Source: Melastoma dodecandrum
Taxonomy: Eukaryota; Streptophyta; Magnoliopsida; Myrtales; Melastomataceae
Reading direction: 5' to 3'
DNA length: 64,000 nucleotides
Assembly (NCBI GenBank): GCA_029817715.1
Contig: JARUPY010000154.1
Coordinates: 709,501-773,500, forward strand
Below are positions 24,700-38,000 of the stretch, one piece after another; position 1 is the first letter of the stretch; each line of letters starts with the position of its first letter. The translations under genes and the position numbers were made by a program. The notes below the pieces were generated by a model. It was not told the DNA's origin. It saw nothing but the letters and a program-made list of their open reading frames with translations, and did not search any database.

Positions 24700-27141
24700 A
24701 ATGAAAGGAAGTGAAGAGAGGCAGGCGCTGCGATTCCCTGCGGTTTTTATCTGTAAAATGATAAACATGAAAATAAAAATAAAAAATCCCTTCTCTGCTA
24801 TTTGGATTTGATGTGTTTTTTATTAATTTCTTTATAAAATCTTTTTTTTTTTATTGGCCCATTACAGGAACCATCTTTAAAATTTGAATAAATCATAAAT
24901 AATCGATTGCTCTGAAAACAAACTAATGTCCATCGACCAGGGGGAGTTTCAGTCGGAACTGAGTTATCCCGACCCGACCACCTTGGACGGAATCAGTTCA
25001 GTAGTAGTAGGAGTTAGTAGCAGTAGGGCAGGGACAAACTAACACAAACACACACGAAGGTGTCGGGGACTGACTCCACTCTTCTCTCTCACTCTCACTG
25101 GCTGTTGTTGGTTCAAGACGTTTCTTCTACGTGGATCTGGTCGAAATTTGGGGATAAAATTCATAACAATTTCTCTTGTATCTGGACATGAAACTCATTT
25201 GCAGAAACACGTGTCGGATGATTATTAAGTAAATAAACAAAAGAAAGGGTTTGAGTTCTTAGATCTGAGCCCGGCGGGGACGAGAGAGAGCGCCGTGATT
25301 CATTCATTATCTTATCCATCATCATCACCCACTGTTAGTTATAATAACACCCTTTGGGTTTTTATGAGGTGGGGGGAGACAATGAATGAGGGGTGGTGGT
25401 GTTGGAGATTGAGGATATGCGTACACGTGTCTCCTCTCCTTATCCATTTTTCATTTCATCCCTTCCCTAACTAAAATTCAACGACCGAATGGACGAACGA
25501 AGCAGCAGGTCGTGTTAAATATTATTAATATATAGGAAAATAATGTAAATGACGCATCGTTAAGAAAATGCTTGGGAATATGCTTTTTTTTTTCTACCGT
25601 GATTTTATTGAGAATTTATAAATAAATAAAAAAAATAAAAAAGATAAAAGGAGGAGTTAGTTGTTCACGAGTCAAATTCCAAACGACTCTCACATCCCCC
25701 CACCCCAACATGAGGGAAAAAAGAATTACTCCCCCTACCTATAGTTAGATTATGAGAGTCAACCCACAGAGGCTAGGATTAAAAAGACCCCAAATCATTT
25801 TTTAATTTTTAATAGAAAACCAACCACACCTTTTACTTGTTTAAAATGATCATTGTTTTAATAATTACAACCGATGTTAAAGTAGTAGTAAGTATTTATC
25901 TCTCTATGTGGGTCAACTTTGGAGTTAATGACACTCTGGTGATATGGATAAATTGGACTCACAAATCCAGGATTATTTTAGTTGAGTTGGTGGTGAGGTG
26001 ACCCACAACACACACACACGCTTATCCCCACAGACAGACAGACAGATGACATTAAATTTAAGTTAATATTCTTTTGGGGGGAGACCCTTTGGGGATCTCC
26101 AAAGGCCAAAAACACACCCCACGATGTCTCCCGATTATTTTAATGCCATTATTGGTTGGATCACTTCTTCCCGGATCATTGTTCCAGTCTTTTTATTCCA
26201 AAAGGATAATTCCCCCTCCCTCCTAAAATTCCCACGTGACTGACTCTCATGTCTTACCCGCAACACGACGTATTTTTACGAGGTCCATTTCTTCATCACT
26301 TGTTTTAGCATTAAGTTTTGAAACACCCCCCCCCCCCCATCATCATCGTACGAATATAGTATAATATTCAACTACATTGATAAAAGAAGAGGAAAGTGTT
26401 TGAACAAAAAAAACGAGGTATTATTGCAAGACAGGCGCATCGAGAGCGACCCCGTGATTAAAACCCTTCCTAAAAAGATTATATTACTCGAAAAAGTGGT
26501 GCTTTTCCAAAAAATGAGAGAACGAATGGTCGTGATATAGCCCTTATCTCTACATCTATCAATGTCCAGCAGAGAGCCATCAAAATCCCTTTCCCCCCTT
26601 TTGAGGGATAGAATTGGGTTGGGGAAGTGGTCCAATTTTTCTAACCAATGACATGGACAAGAAAACACGGGGCTTCTGCCCAAAATATGACTATTCCCAT
26701 AAAGAGAGACTGTGCTCTCTATCTACTCACTATTCGTAAACCCAGGCCCATCCCCCATTCCCCCTTAAGATTGGCAGTACGGACGCATGCGTTATGATGA
26801 AAACAGTAGAGATCGACGAAGCTGTCTTCGTCCAAGGAATTACCAGATGTAGCAAGAACACCATGTATGCAGCAGAGTTTAGGAGATTGCGTACCTGATG
26901 GGTGTTGATGTTTTGCCGGCGGACCGATTCGGCACACTGCAACTTGAACCAAGGGAAACGAGTTCCTTCATGGTGGAAGATCTATAGTTCCGAGAATATC
27001 CTCCACACGACAAGATATCCGATTAAACCTACTCCTAAAGACGCATATACAGAATCAAATCCCCCTTACTCATTTCTCTACTCTCTTCTTATGGGAACGG
27101 ATCGAACAGCGGGACGCATTGGATCGCGGGGCTTTTTGAAC
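24700..27141. other. 2.4-kb intergenic region; STY kinase promoter side
   Basis: AT-rich with simple-sequence runs (C13 at 26326-26338, CA and CAGA repeats near 26009-26045). No coding sequence recognised. The part near 24700-25100 is the kinase upstream region; the far end is RopGEF 3' flank. Confidence 0.5.
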
Positions 27142-29858
27142 TCAGTCTTGCTCAAAGGCATCGCCAGAAGACCTCCTTGAACTTAAAGTTGTGGCATATG
27201 ACCGGGACTTCTCGAGATCAGCAGCTGCCGGTTTCTTCTCCTGTATCCCCGCGGTTTTCTTATCGTTGGCCGATGATGTCCCTCTCGGGCTTCCACTGCT
27301 GGGAGTAGACGAAAAGAAGGCCGGAGTCGTGAAAGCAGTTGGATTCGGCGTTTGTTTGATTGAGAAGGGACTGGGAGACATCCGCCTTTGAATGGGAAGG
27401 CAACCGAGGCCCCCTCTACCGAAAAGAGTCATCGAATCCACAGAGGAAAATCTTTTGACAGCATCGTCAACGTATATGACGTCATCGATCCTTGCTATTA
27501 TGTTGAAAGCTAAGCTCTCCATCACCCTGGAGTAGCTTTCGAGAATTGACTGCCCAACATCCTGAGAGAAGCCAGTGTGAGCAAAGAATACAGATAACAA
27601 GATCAACTTGATCACTCCCTCAAAAAGATACTCTGGCAAGATCCTTGCATAACTAGTACTAGCATTAACCAGTGCACTAAGACGAGAAGAAGAAGCTCTC
27701 TAACCAGAAGAAGATTTAGTTAATAGAATTACCGTGGCTTAACGATGATAGGAAGAAAATGAGAACAAACTCCTTTACCTTATTGTACTGGATCTTGTTC
27801 ATGTCCAACGCAGTCTGCGGAAGTCCCGGGTATCGAAGCCGTAAGCTCTGTAGGAGTATCTCGGCACGTTCGGCGAGGGAATAATTCTTGTCTGCATCTG
27901 CGACGAGTCCCTTCACCTTACCACCCCATGTCGTCTGCCACCCCTTCCCCTGGTTAACACTTTTCCTTTGGTCTTTCTGTTTCCAGATGCAGACTGCTGC
28001 CTCAATTCTATTTACTATCTCGACGGTTTGATGCTCGGATGAAAGATCCAGGCAGTCAATGAGGCATTCAGGGGAGAATTGCTCCGCTGTTATGTACCGA
28101 TAGATGATGCTGCCTAGACAATCTCTGCCACTCTGTCACACAAAAAGGAAATGACATGAAACAGCGAGCCACATAACAGACTCTTATATATCAAAAGAAA
28201 TTGCTGCTAAAGAACCTCCATACGAGAAAATTGGCAAAATGAGATTGTTGCAGTTAACCAGGCAGCAGCATTCTAACGGAAAGCCCTACATATGGATGAC
28301 TAGTCTTGAAAATCCATGTGGGTACTAAAACAATTCTGTTAATGGCCAAGATCCTAAGAGAACTGTTCTGCTTGCACTTGCTTCGATGCCGTATCCAGAG
28401 AAATGGCAAGTTCCGGTATAGGTCATGCATCTTAAGTAAGCAGACCAAAGAGCAAAAAGATCAAGGTTCATCAAGTTTCAAGCGGTCACTGCACCTTGAT
28501 GATTGTAATTGGGAAAATATTACCTTCGGCAATGCCTCCATGTAAGCGCTAGGAATTTCCATTTCATCAATCACGCTGCTATTAATTGCCATGGTTGCCT
28601 TCAGAATCTGGTTTGCGCAATCCTTGCATTGATGAAGCCGCTTCCTAGCTTCCTCTGACAGTCCATTTGATGGAACTTTTGGGCAGGGTAACCACCATTT
28701 CTCCTCGTCCCTCAGTGAGGGTCTCCCTTGGGGGATGTCCTTCGTGCATACATTACCATCTTCCATCAATATCCCACGATCTACATACCAAAACTCTGTC
28801 TCTGAAAACCCCTCGAGAATGCCAACCAACATGGCATCGAGCTTCTTCAAGGCAGGGAGGTTAACGTACAAATCCGAACGTGGCCGGGTAGCCATTACTT
28901 CGTAAGCACCCCCACCCGGAAACTGCTGTATCGAGGGCACGAGCTCAACTATGGAATCACTTACACTTAAAAGCCAATCCATTTCTCTGCACCACATTGC
29001 CTTCTTTTGGGGCGCTAGAGGCTCTAACCGCCACAATTCCCCGAAAACCGTCGCTGCAACTCGGTCCAGAGAAAGCAATATCATAACCCCGAAAGCGCAT
29101 GTGACAAGAGCCAAAAGAACAAAATACCATTCGATCTTCATCTTCTAGAGTTTAATGAATCGTGTATCTAGCAAAAATGCGATAATGCCAGCAAAAAATG
29201 ACTCTCGGGGATTTACCGGAGAGATTAGTGATGGCATTGGAGATGGCAAGGGCGGAGCAAACCCCTTTACCACCACCAGACATGTCCTCCCCCAAAAGCA
29301 GCTTCGCGAATCTTTCCTTCATCATCTCTACTTCTGAGGAATTGAAGACAAAGATGGACCCACATCAACTCCTCTGGATTAAGAACGAGATCCAGAAAAA
29401 TCACGATCTCGAAAACCCTCTGAAAAACGACTAACAACAGTCGAAACTACTTCCTCCAAGCTCTATTCCACCCTCTCAGCCTCAATAACACCTAACGGCA
29501 GTAATCTCCGCCGAGCATCAACCCCCCCTAAAAAAAAATTACCGGACAGGTCGCCTTCCTTCTTCTCCTTGTCCCTCTTCCCCTCCCAGAGGACCACATC
29601 CCTCCCACCGATGACCGGCGCCATGACGGTCGCGGGAAAACTAAAGCTCCACGGAGCCGCTGCGGCAGGACGGGGAGTGGAGGCGACCGAGCTGGAGCAT
29701 CCCTCCCCCTCGAAACGACCCCCATTCCCGTTGTTACCGGCACAGGAGAAGCTGCTGCAACTCTCGGACTCGCTGACGTCGGCGCTGAGGCTGTAGCTGC
29801 CGAACCTCTCCTCCTCCCCCTCCTCGTCGCAGTCATCCTCCGACGAACCGCCAGCCAT
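27142..29858 (-). CDS. ROPGEF1-like: RopGEF (PRONE-domain Rho-of-plants exchange factor)
   Basis: Five exons: 29543-29858, 29217-29333, 28524-29053, 27779-28132 and 27142-27561 (578 residues, all in phase). RopGEFs exchange GDP for GTP on ROP GTPases at the plasma membrane and link receptor kinases to polar growth. Seen: a variable acidic and Ser-rich N-terminus (residues about 1-105); PRONE start [108 protein letters not shown] end [19 protein letters not shown]. The C-terminal tail is Ser/Pro-rich ([15 protein letters not shown], then [12 protein letters not shown]), the region known to be autoinhibitory and receptor-contacting. Closest in memory to Arabidopsis ROPGEF1 (At4g38430). Confidence 0.95.
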
Positions 29859-30416
29859 TGGCGATTTTGTAGTAGATCTCAGTGGCGAATTGGCATTGCC
29901 TTGCGGCGGAGTCTAGGGATGCAGAACCATCCGCAGGCTCTCGGGGTGACAAGAGAGCGTACGGAGTTGAAGCCGGAGTCGAGGAAGTTGGCAAGAATCT
30001 TTCCTTTTCCTTTTCCTTCTTCTTTATAGTTTTCTCTCTCTAGGAATGGGGACCATGGCGGAGACGCGGCGCTGTAGAGAGAGAAGGTGAAAGTAGGTTG
30101 CAGCTGAAGATGATGACGGCAATGGTGACGACTGATGGATCGTCAAATGCTGAACTAATGATAATAGTTTATGAAATAGATTTTAAATAAATACTAATGT
30201 TTGATTCACGTGAATGCTCTGATAATTATAAAACAAAAAAAAATAGTATTTTTATTTTCCTAGGTAATAAAATTTACGCCTAAAGAGAAAAAAAGGGGGG
30301 GGGGGGGGAACGGGATTGGGAGAAATCCCCCCGATATCACAAAACCCTAATTTCCCTCCGGCTGACAAAAGGAAAGTTTCAATCTTCCTACCATTTCCGA
30401 TTGGTCGGCAGAAAAG
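29859..30416. promoter_or_regulatory. shared divergent promoter, RopGEF / CCDC124, with telo-box
   Basis: The two genes are transcribed outward from this 558-bp gap. A perfect telo-box AAACCCTAA lies at 30342-30350, about 66 bases before the CCDC124 ATG. Telo-boxes mark promoters of plant translation-related genes. A G14 run at 30295-30308 lies just upstream of it. Confidence 0.5.
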
Positions 30417-31714
30417 ATGCCGAAGAAGATGGGCGTCAACAACAAAGCCGAGGCCGCCCGTGCCAGGAAGTCCGCCACCGAGTCGGAGCGTAAGGACCGC
30501 GACTCCCGCGAGAAAGAGGATCAGTACTGGCGAGAGGCCGAGGGCCCCAAGTCCAGGTCCGCCAAGAAGCGTGAGGAGGAGGCGGATAAGCGGGCCGAGG
30601 CGCTTGCCCGCAAGGCCGAGGCCAGGCAGCTGGCCGAGCAGGAGGAGAAGGATTTGGATAAGTCGATGCGTAAGGTGGATAAGAAGGCGAGCAGGGTGTC
30701 AGTGCCGTCGGCCCCTGTGGGGAAGGTTACGGAGGCGGAGCTGATCAAGAGGAGGGAGGAGGAGAAGGCGGAGATGGAGAGGAGGGCTGAGGAGGCCAAG
30801 AGGAGGGAGAAGAGGATGGCGGATGAGGAGGAGTATGAGAGGGTTGTGCTCGTTAGCAACACGAATAGGGATGAAGGGTTTATTGAGGCTAGGAGCGTTG
30901 AGGAGGCTATCGCGCAGATGACTGTGGCTGAGAGCTTGCCTGTTGACAGGCATCCCGAGAGGCGGTTGAAGGCCTCGTTCAAGGTTCGTCTGGGATTGGT
31001 TATAAAAGCTTGTCTGTTGTTGTTTCATGGATAATCTGGTTTGCAGTATGATTCACGTGCCTGGATGATCGCAAGGGGATCCCCTTGGGTTTTCCATTCT
31101 TTCAGTTAATGTGTGATCTGATGCTTGGAAGCTGCTCTGGTGCTATTGATGATAGATTTTGAGGGTTGATTTATCATAAGCTGATTCTTGTGACTGCTTG
31201 TATTGGATGTGATTTATTGTAAGTGTCAGAGGTTTCTGGGATGAGATTAAGGTGGTTTAGGATCTTGAATGGCCAGTTTCATATCTTGGTCAGTGATCAC
31301 TTGAATAAAATGCGCCCAGAAGTGAGATTGGCAATTGAACCAAAAGAGGCTGATAATGTGATTCACCAGGTCATTCGTAATTGAAGTCAAAAGAGGCTAA
31401 AAAACAAATATTTTCTGATTGCTAATGTGATTGTTCAGGCATTTGAAGAAGCTGAACTTCCAAAGCTGAAGGCAGAGAAACCAGGTCTTGCTCATAATCA
31501 GTACAAGGACATGATATGGAAGCTGTGGAAAAAATCTCCGGACAATCCTCTCAATCAGGTTAGACATTCTGGAATCGACCCTATTCTTCAGTAAAGTCCT
31601 GTCATCTTGACCAGTGGGGTCATTTTGATTGATCGAAATAAGCTCGATGTTGGGTGCTTATTACGATTTCTAGCCGCTAATCTGACTGCTTACATGTAGA
31701 TTGCTGCTGAGTGA
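30417..31714 (+). CDS. CCDC124: CCDC124 homologue (ribosome-associated coiled-coil protein)
   Basis: Three exons: 30417-30983, 31439-31558 and 31700-31714 (233 residues). Seen: MPKKMGVNNKAEAARARKS, a typical CCDC124 start; a long Lys/Glu/Arg/Ala-rich helix (residues about 10-155) with SAKKREEEADKRAEALARK; then RSVEEAIAQM, RHPERRLKASFKAFEEAELPKLKAE, QYKDMIWKLWKKSPDNP and a short end QIAAE. Known: CCDC124 and yeast Lso2 bind the ribosome's mRNA channel and A site in dormant ribosomes and help recycling on recovery. The last exon has only five codons including the stop, but the phase fits. The telo-box upstream agrees with a translational role. Confidence 0.9.
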
Positions 31715-32216
31715 TAGCAGTGGACTAAAGCCTTATGGATGAAGCTGCTGGTTGCTCCTGTTCCGGGGATCACTGTTTCTTGTCGCTCTGCAAGATGTCA
31801 TCCGAACAGAGTTGAAACAAAACATGTAGTGACTGCCTGATAAGTTGCAAATGACCGTACTGTGGTGCTTCAGCTTGCTGATTCCATCCCCTTGAGGCAT
31901 GGAAACGAAATAAAACATTGTATATGAAGATGAGTTTGTGAATCCATTGTATCCATGTTTTGATCGACGTTTAGATAAATGCCTTGTAACTTATGAATTA
32001 TTGCACGAATTGGTCGAGTCGCCGCAAGGAATTGGAGTCCCAAACCCATTCCAAGTCCTGATCCGATCCCCACCTCCAGTCATTTTTCATGTTTGAAGAT
32101 TACGAAACAAAACGTCAACTTCTACTATAACATGAAACACAAATCACCAACCCTACATTTCACAGATCATATGAGTCCGAGGGATTGTGCACATTACGGG
32201 GCTTCCCTAATAAGAT
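31715..32216. other. tail-to-tail intergenic region (CCDC124 / HISN2 3' ends)
   Basis: Contains the 3'UTRs of two convergent genes. Only about 500 bases separate the stop codons. No further gene seen. Confidence 0.5.
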
Positions 32217-33986
32217 TCAGTTTCTTGCCCGGCTTTGCTTTTCCTCTATTCCCGACTGAGAAAACCTCTGCCGAAGAATCTCCAACACATCCTCCATTTT
32301 CACATCCCTTACCGCCAGCAAAACCATGGCGTGATAAAGCACATCCGCCATCTCTGATGCTGTACGCGTCTTATCCTCATTGTCCTCTAGTGTTCGACAC
32401 AGCTCGTCCGCCTCTTCCCTGGGTGTTTTACAAAAACATTCAAAAATTAAAAAATACTGTTTTTTTTCGAGACATTCCCTAATCTGTTCAGGCCGAGAAC
32501 ATGACCAACCTGATTTTTTTGCAGAGCAAGACGCTACTCAGTAGCAATTTCTTCGTCCAGGAAGGTTTCCCACTTCCGGGTTGATCCAATTCGGCCTTGC
32601 GCTTGGAAATAGTGGACTCCAGCGAGTATAAGGTCGATGCGGCCAATTCATTTCCTTTGACCTGTACCCATAAACGTAATCAGAATACTAGCATAAAGAG
32701 TGAACCAGGGTGTGGGGATATCGCAAAACCAAACCTGATCTGATGATTCAAGCTCTTGCGAGACTGATGAGAAATAACAAGTCTCAGAGCCAGTATGACA
32801 AGTCGGCCCATCAGGTTTCCCGAGGTAAATTATCTGTAAAAAGAAATAAGACCACGAAAGCTCAGACTTGGGCAATAATGAAAAGCAGGCACCACAAAAC
32901 GATTGAACGACTTACAGAATCTCGATCGCAATCAAGAAATATGTCGCAAACATCGATGAAATTACTGGAAGTTTCGCCCTTAGTCCAGAGCTTAGATCTT
33001 GATCTGCTGTAAAATGTAGCCTTGCGAGAGGAAATGGTGGTCGCCAAAGCATCCCTATTCGCGAACCCTTGCATCAGGATGGTTCCAGTGTCGACATGCT
33101 GGACTATCGCCACGGCCAAACCTTTGTCGTCCCATTTGACAGTGTCTAAGAGCTCGTCAACCTGCAAGAATCGGGTGAAAGTTTCACTGGAGATTATCCC
33201 ATAGCTTGAACAAACATAAAAAAAGGGGCAAATCGAAGTCCTTGTAAAATCACAAGGACAGGCGAACTAAGAAGAGCAGCAGTATCAGCAGCATGTACTA
33301 CCAATATCGACTCACTTGATCATGCACTCAGGGCCCCAAACCCCTCAACTGTAATTCCTAATCCTCTGAATACTTCCTAAAATTTCCTAACTAGTGGACT
33401 GGAACCTGGGTCTTTAATGTAGAGTCCAGGCGCAGCTCGATTGCGAAGACAGATATACGCGATCGAGCAGGCCAATACTCCCTGAAAAGAAGAGATTACC
33501 CACAGGAACAGAACAGGAGAACCCTGCACTCTCCCCGCAGTTCACCTCCAGGTAAAAGTTGAATATCCCAGACGAGTAACGACGCAGAACGAAACTCTCG
33601 CGAGTCAATGGTTGAGCATCTGACTTATCGTCTGGATTATCACATTGAACTAACGAAAGACATCTCCAAGTTCCATTCCATTCCTTTTTCCGGATTCCGA
33701 GAAGCCAATGCAGAGATCATCACCATCACAGCACGTCGATAGAAAATGAGAAATGAAAAACGACCTTGCGCTGCCGTGAGAGCAGGGAACCACGATCCTC
33801 ATCGAGGAGCAGGTCCTTGGGAGATTTCTCGGCGGTGGCGGCAACCGTAAGCCGATGCCGTCGCCGGGTGCAAATGATTCGTCCGGCAGAGGGAAGTCGA
33901 TCGCTCCCACGTAAACCTCGGGAGACGACGCCAGCTGATGGTCCGATCGGGTGGTGGAGCCGGAGGCCACCGGAGGAAGGCGTCAT
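32217..33986 (-). CDS. HISN2: HISN2: bifunctional phosphoribosyl-ATP pyrophosphatase / PRA-CH
   Basis: Five exons: 33765-33986, 32916-33161, 32735-32833, 32510-32661 and 32217-32418 (306 residues). This enzyme does the second and third steps of histidine synthesis in plastids: PR-ATP to PR-AMP, then ring opening by the cyclohydrolase. Seen: an Arg/Ser-rich transit-peptide-like N-terminus (residues 1-65). The HisI cyclohydrolase domain follows: VKWDDKGLAVAIVQHVDTG, LMQGFANRDAL, SRSRSKLWTKGETSSNF, the metal-binding DCDRDS, then PDGPTCHTGSETCYF. The HisE-type pyrophosphohydrolase comes last: EEADELCRTLEDNEDKTRTA, SEMADVLYHAMVLL and RFSQSGIEEKQ. Start ATG 33986 is preferred because the longer frame opens with TTG. 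Intron 1 (33162-33764) is the longest. Confidence 0.95.
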
Positions 33987-34710
33987 TTCGCGTTTAGAGC
34001 ACAACCCTTGGATCCGACAACGGGATTAGGGTTTCCACTCTGGGCCGTCGTAGGTTGTGTTGTCTAACAAGGCCGGCCCAACCCAACATGTCCTGAGATG
34101 AACAGAAACACGTACTGCACGCTTTAACGGATGTGTATTGGAAATCCAGGAAAGCTAATTGCCACCTTGGAAATCCAGGAAAGCAGGTTCGGGATTCGCG
34201 ATCATGCGGCCGGGGCCAGCTGAGAGAAGCTCATCGGGTAAACGTATCTCTGTCCTCCAACGAAAAGAGTGAGGGCGGCCAAACGAGAAGCAGCTGCAGT
34301 GGGGTGGAACGAATCCCAGAACAGGTACCGTTGGCGATCCGAGCACATGCTTGATTCCGGGTTACAGATCTCTGTGGCGTTGCCGCAGCAGGCAGTTTTT
34401 GTCTCGTTAAACACTGCCGCGAGACCAAAAATAGATAACTTTTTAGACTTCAAGAGTGATTTGAGGTGATCAGCGGTTTCGGCTGGGTAAGTTGGATACT
34501 CACAGTGGAGCCGGCCTTGGAGTACGTCCATGGTCATGTTGAAGGTATTCCCGATCGAGTATATGATGTCCTTGTGCCCGTAACTGGTCCTGCCCATCAC
34601 TGCTCGGATCATCGAGTGAAAAGCCACTGCCTGTTCGTTTATCTCGTCCAAGCATCCTCCGGTTTGATTCATGATTCTCTGAGACGGGCAACACCCGATT
34701 TGCGGGGAAG

Positions 34711-35015
34711 TGTTGGACTGGTCTCCAGCAGAATTAGAACGAGGACGGCCCATGCAGACCAGCCCATGCAGTCCCATGCAAACAATTATCGAAACACCGA
34801 AGGAAGGGAGGACCATCTAGTCATTACACACTAGGTTGTTTAATAAAGCAACGCGGTGTATATGTAAAAGGGACTGACAATTCTGTTGAGGTATTGGGGT
34901 TTTTCCTTGCTAACTGTTTTCTCCTGCTCCTTCTTCTTCTTTCTATCTTCTTCTTCTTCTTCCTTTCTTCTTCTTCTTCTTCTTTCCTTCGTCTTCCCAT
35001 AACCTACATTCTTCA
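34711..35015 (+). repeat. 5' LTR of the copia element
   Basis: 305 bases, TG...CA ends. Near the 3' end it has a CTT-rich pyrimidine tract and, around 34850, AATAAAGC followed by GGTGTATATG, a plausible promoter/polyadenylation zone. It matches the 3' LTR except for the differences listed for the element. Confidence 0.93.
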
Positions 35016-35027
35016 TGGTATCAGAGC
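35016..35027 (+). other. tRNA-iMet primer-binding site
   Basis: TGGTATCAGAGC follows the 5' LTR without a gap. It is the standard PBS of plant copia elements, complementary to the 3' end of initiator methionine tRNA. Confidence 0.9.
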
Positions 35028-35055
35028 CCGTAATAGCGTGAGCAACGGCTGAAAA

Positions 35056-38000
35056 ATGGCAGAACAGATGACTACACCAGCAGGCTCTGTAACTCACAGT
35101 GGTGGGAACTCGATGGGTTCATCTGGGTTTTCACATTCGCCGATTCCAGCCAGTGTTTTTGCGTCTCTAGTTAAACTGGATGAAGGTAATTTTCTGCTCT
35201 GGAAGGGACAGGTGATGGCTGCGATTGTGGCTGCTGGCTTCGAGGATTTCATCTCAGGTGACAGCAGCCCACCAGCCCAGTTTCTTGACTCTGAAGGTCT
35301 CCTCCCGAACCCAGACTTCAAGCTCTGGCAAAGGATGGACAAGGGTGTGATGAGTCTGCTTTTCTCAGCGGTCACTCCGGAGATTCTCGGGCATATTGTG
35401 GGATGCCGAACTGCCAGTGAGGTCTGGCTTGTTTTGAAGAATCGTTTTGAGTCTATTTCACCCTCGAGGATCATGAATCTGAAAGTCCAGATGCAGCAAT
35501 TACGGAAAGAGGGCAAAACGATGCAACAGTACCTGAATAATCTGAAGAGCATTGCTGAGCAACTGATGGCGGTCGGTGAACCAGTGAGTTCACGCGACTA
35601 TCTGTGGTGCATGCTAGAAGGGCTGCCGGGAGAATATGATGCAATAGTGACGTCCATCTACAGTCGCTCAGAACAATCTACAGTGGAGGAGGCTCAGAAT
35701 CTGCTGCTCAATTTCGAGTTGCGTATGGAACGGAGACAGGGACTAGATTGCAGTCTGCCTCAGGTACACTTATCATCTCTAACCTCTGGTGAGAATTTAA
35801 GACCTCTGGTGCATGGTCCTTTGCCACCTTCCCACAAAACTTCTTCATTCACACATTCCCAACCCCGATTTCCAACCTCCAACCAGTCCAGCCTACTTGG
35901 TCGCCCTCCATTACGACCCGCTTCCTCTGAGTTCTATCCAAGAGGTAGTAATAGGCCCTTCTTACGGCCAAAACCGAAGTGTCAAATCTGCTTTAAAATT
36001 GGCCATACTGCCCTGCAGTGCTACCATCGCCTAAATACCTCCTACAATTTCTCTCAGCCTCAGACCCAGCCCTATCCTCCCTATCCTCCCTATCCCAAAC
36101 CTCCCTATCCTCCACAGACCAACTTTACCTCCTATCCGGTGTCATACCCACACCCCTCCCCGTTACAGAGCCCTTTCTTTGACCACTCTATGCCACACCC
36201 ACCAATTAACCAATTTCCTCCATCCACTGAGGAGTGGCTCTTTGATTCTGGAGCTACCCATCACATGACACCCCTTTCTGCTGGTCTTCGTAACATCTCC
36301 ACACATGACGGAAATTCATCTGTCCTTGTTGGCAACGGTGCTCAGATTCCCATTGCGCACACTGGTGATAGAAGTCTGCAAACTGAATCAGGTGTTTTAC
36401 ATCTTTTACACACTCTTCATACCCCTGCTTTGTCTCAAAACCTTCTCAGCGTTTCTAAACTCTGCCGTGATAATAATGTTTTTCTCGAATTTCACTCCAA
36501 TTCTTGTTTTGTCAAGGACAAGTCCTCCCACCGCATACTCCTCACGGGTCAAATGCATCAGGGACTGTACAAATTTCCAGTCCCAATTCCTCCTGATCAT
36601 ACAACAACCTTGAAGTCTTCGCTCTCCGCCCCATCTTCAGCTTCCTCATCCTCAGCTAATACCACTCAGTCTCCTTTTCCAACTCTCTCCTCCACAAGTG
36701 CTTTCCCTGGACAAGTCTGGACAGCAACCAGAACCTCCTCTGTAGATAGTTCAACGTGGCATTCTAGATTAGGCCATCCAAACTCAGATACTTTGTCTCG
36801 CGTGTTGAGATCATTTACTAAACCAGTTCCAGTACATGATTTACCTCTTTGTCAATCCTGTGTGCTCAGTAAGCACCATAGTTTACCTTTTCCGTTATCG
36901 TCGTCGCATGCCTCTCTTCCTTTCCAACTTGTTCACACAGACCTCTGGGGGCCCTCCCCTGTACAATCCATTACCGGTGATAATTACTTTATGCTCATGG
37001 TTGATGATGCCACACGGTTCACGTGGATTTACTTTCTTCGAACCAAATCCCAAGCCTTAGCTGCCTTTAGTCAATTCCATGCCATGGTTCGTACTCAATA
37101 CAATGCATCTATTGTTACCGTTCGTTCGGATTGGGGTGGGGAGTTCCGCTCCCTCCACAATTTCTTGCTTAAGCAAGGTATCTCCCATCAGGTGTCATGT
37201 CCATACACCCCGCAGCAAAACGGGCGTGTTGAACGCAAAAATCGTCATGTTGTCGAGATGGGCCTAACTCTCCTCCATCATGCAAGTGTACCTAAGAATT
37301 TTTGGCCTTATGCGTTTCATGAAGCTGTCTCCCTTATCAATATGTTACCATCACGTGTTTTGCGTTTTCAATCCCCTGTTTCCCTTCTTACACATCTACC
37401 CCCTGACTACAGTTCGCTCAGAATTTTTGGCTGTAGATGTTTCCCATTACTCCGTCCTTATACTACTCACAAACTCGAATCTCGGTCTACTCCTTGCATT
37501 CTTCTCGGTCGCAGTGCATCCCACAAAGGCTATATTTGCTTTGATCCTAGTTCCCATAAGTTCTATGTCTCTAGGCATGTCATCTTTGATGAGACTACTT
37601 TCCCATTTCAAAATATTCCTTCTTCAGCACAACCCACCTCCCGGCAACAGAGTCTTCCTATCATCCTCAACTCCTTTCCCATTTCCTATCAGCCCCATAA
37701 CCTACAGAGTCCTTCCATCGGCCATTCACCTGATTCTCACACAGAATCTATCACCAGTACCGCCCCTCAACCAACTCTAGCACCACTGCCAGCAAGGACA
37801 ACTCAATTTCCAGAAAATCTCCACCCTATGATAACTCGTTCCAAAGCCGGCATCTTCAAACCTAAAACCTACCTTACCTCCCTTTTGTCACCTAGCCAAA
37901 ATGTACCCTCTGATACTTCTCCTGCCCAGCTTCCTTCTGAACCACAGACCATCACCGAGGCTCTCTCCACACCACACTGGAGGGCAGCGATGAGGGTGGA

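Noticed and set aside
30521..31028. Ser/Leu-rich 109-153-codon minus frames
   Set aside because: Antisense of the Lys/Glu-rich CCDC124 exon, whose composition creates stop-free complements.
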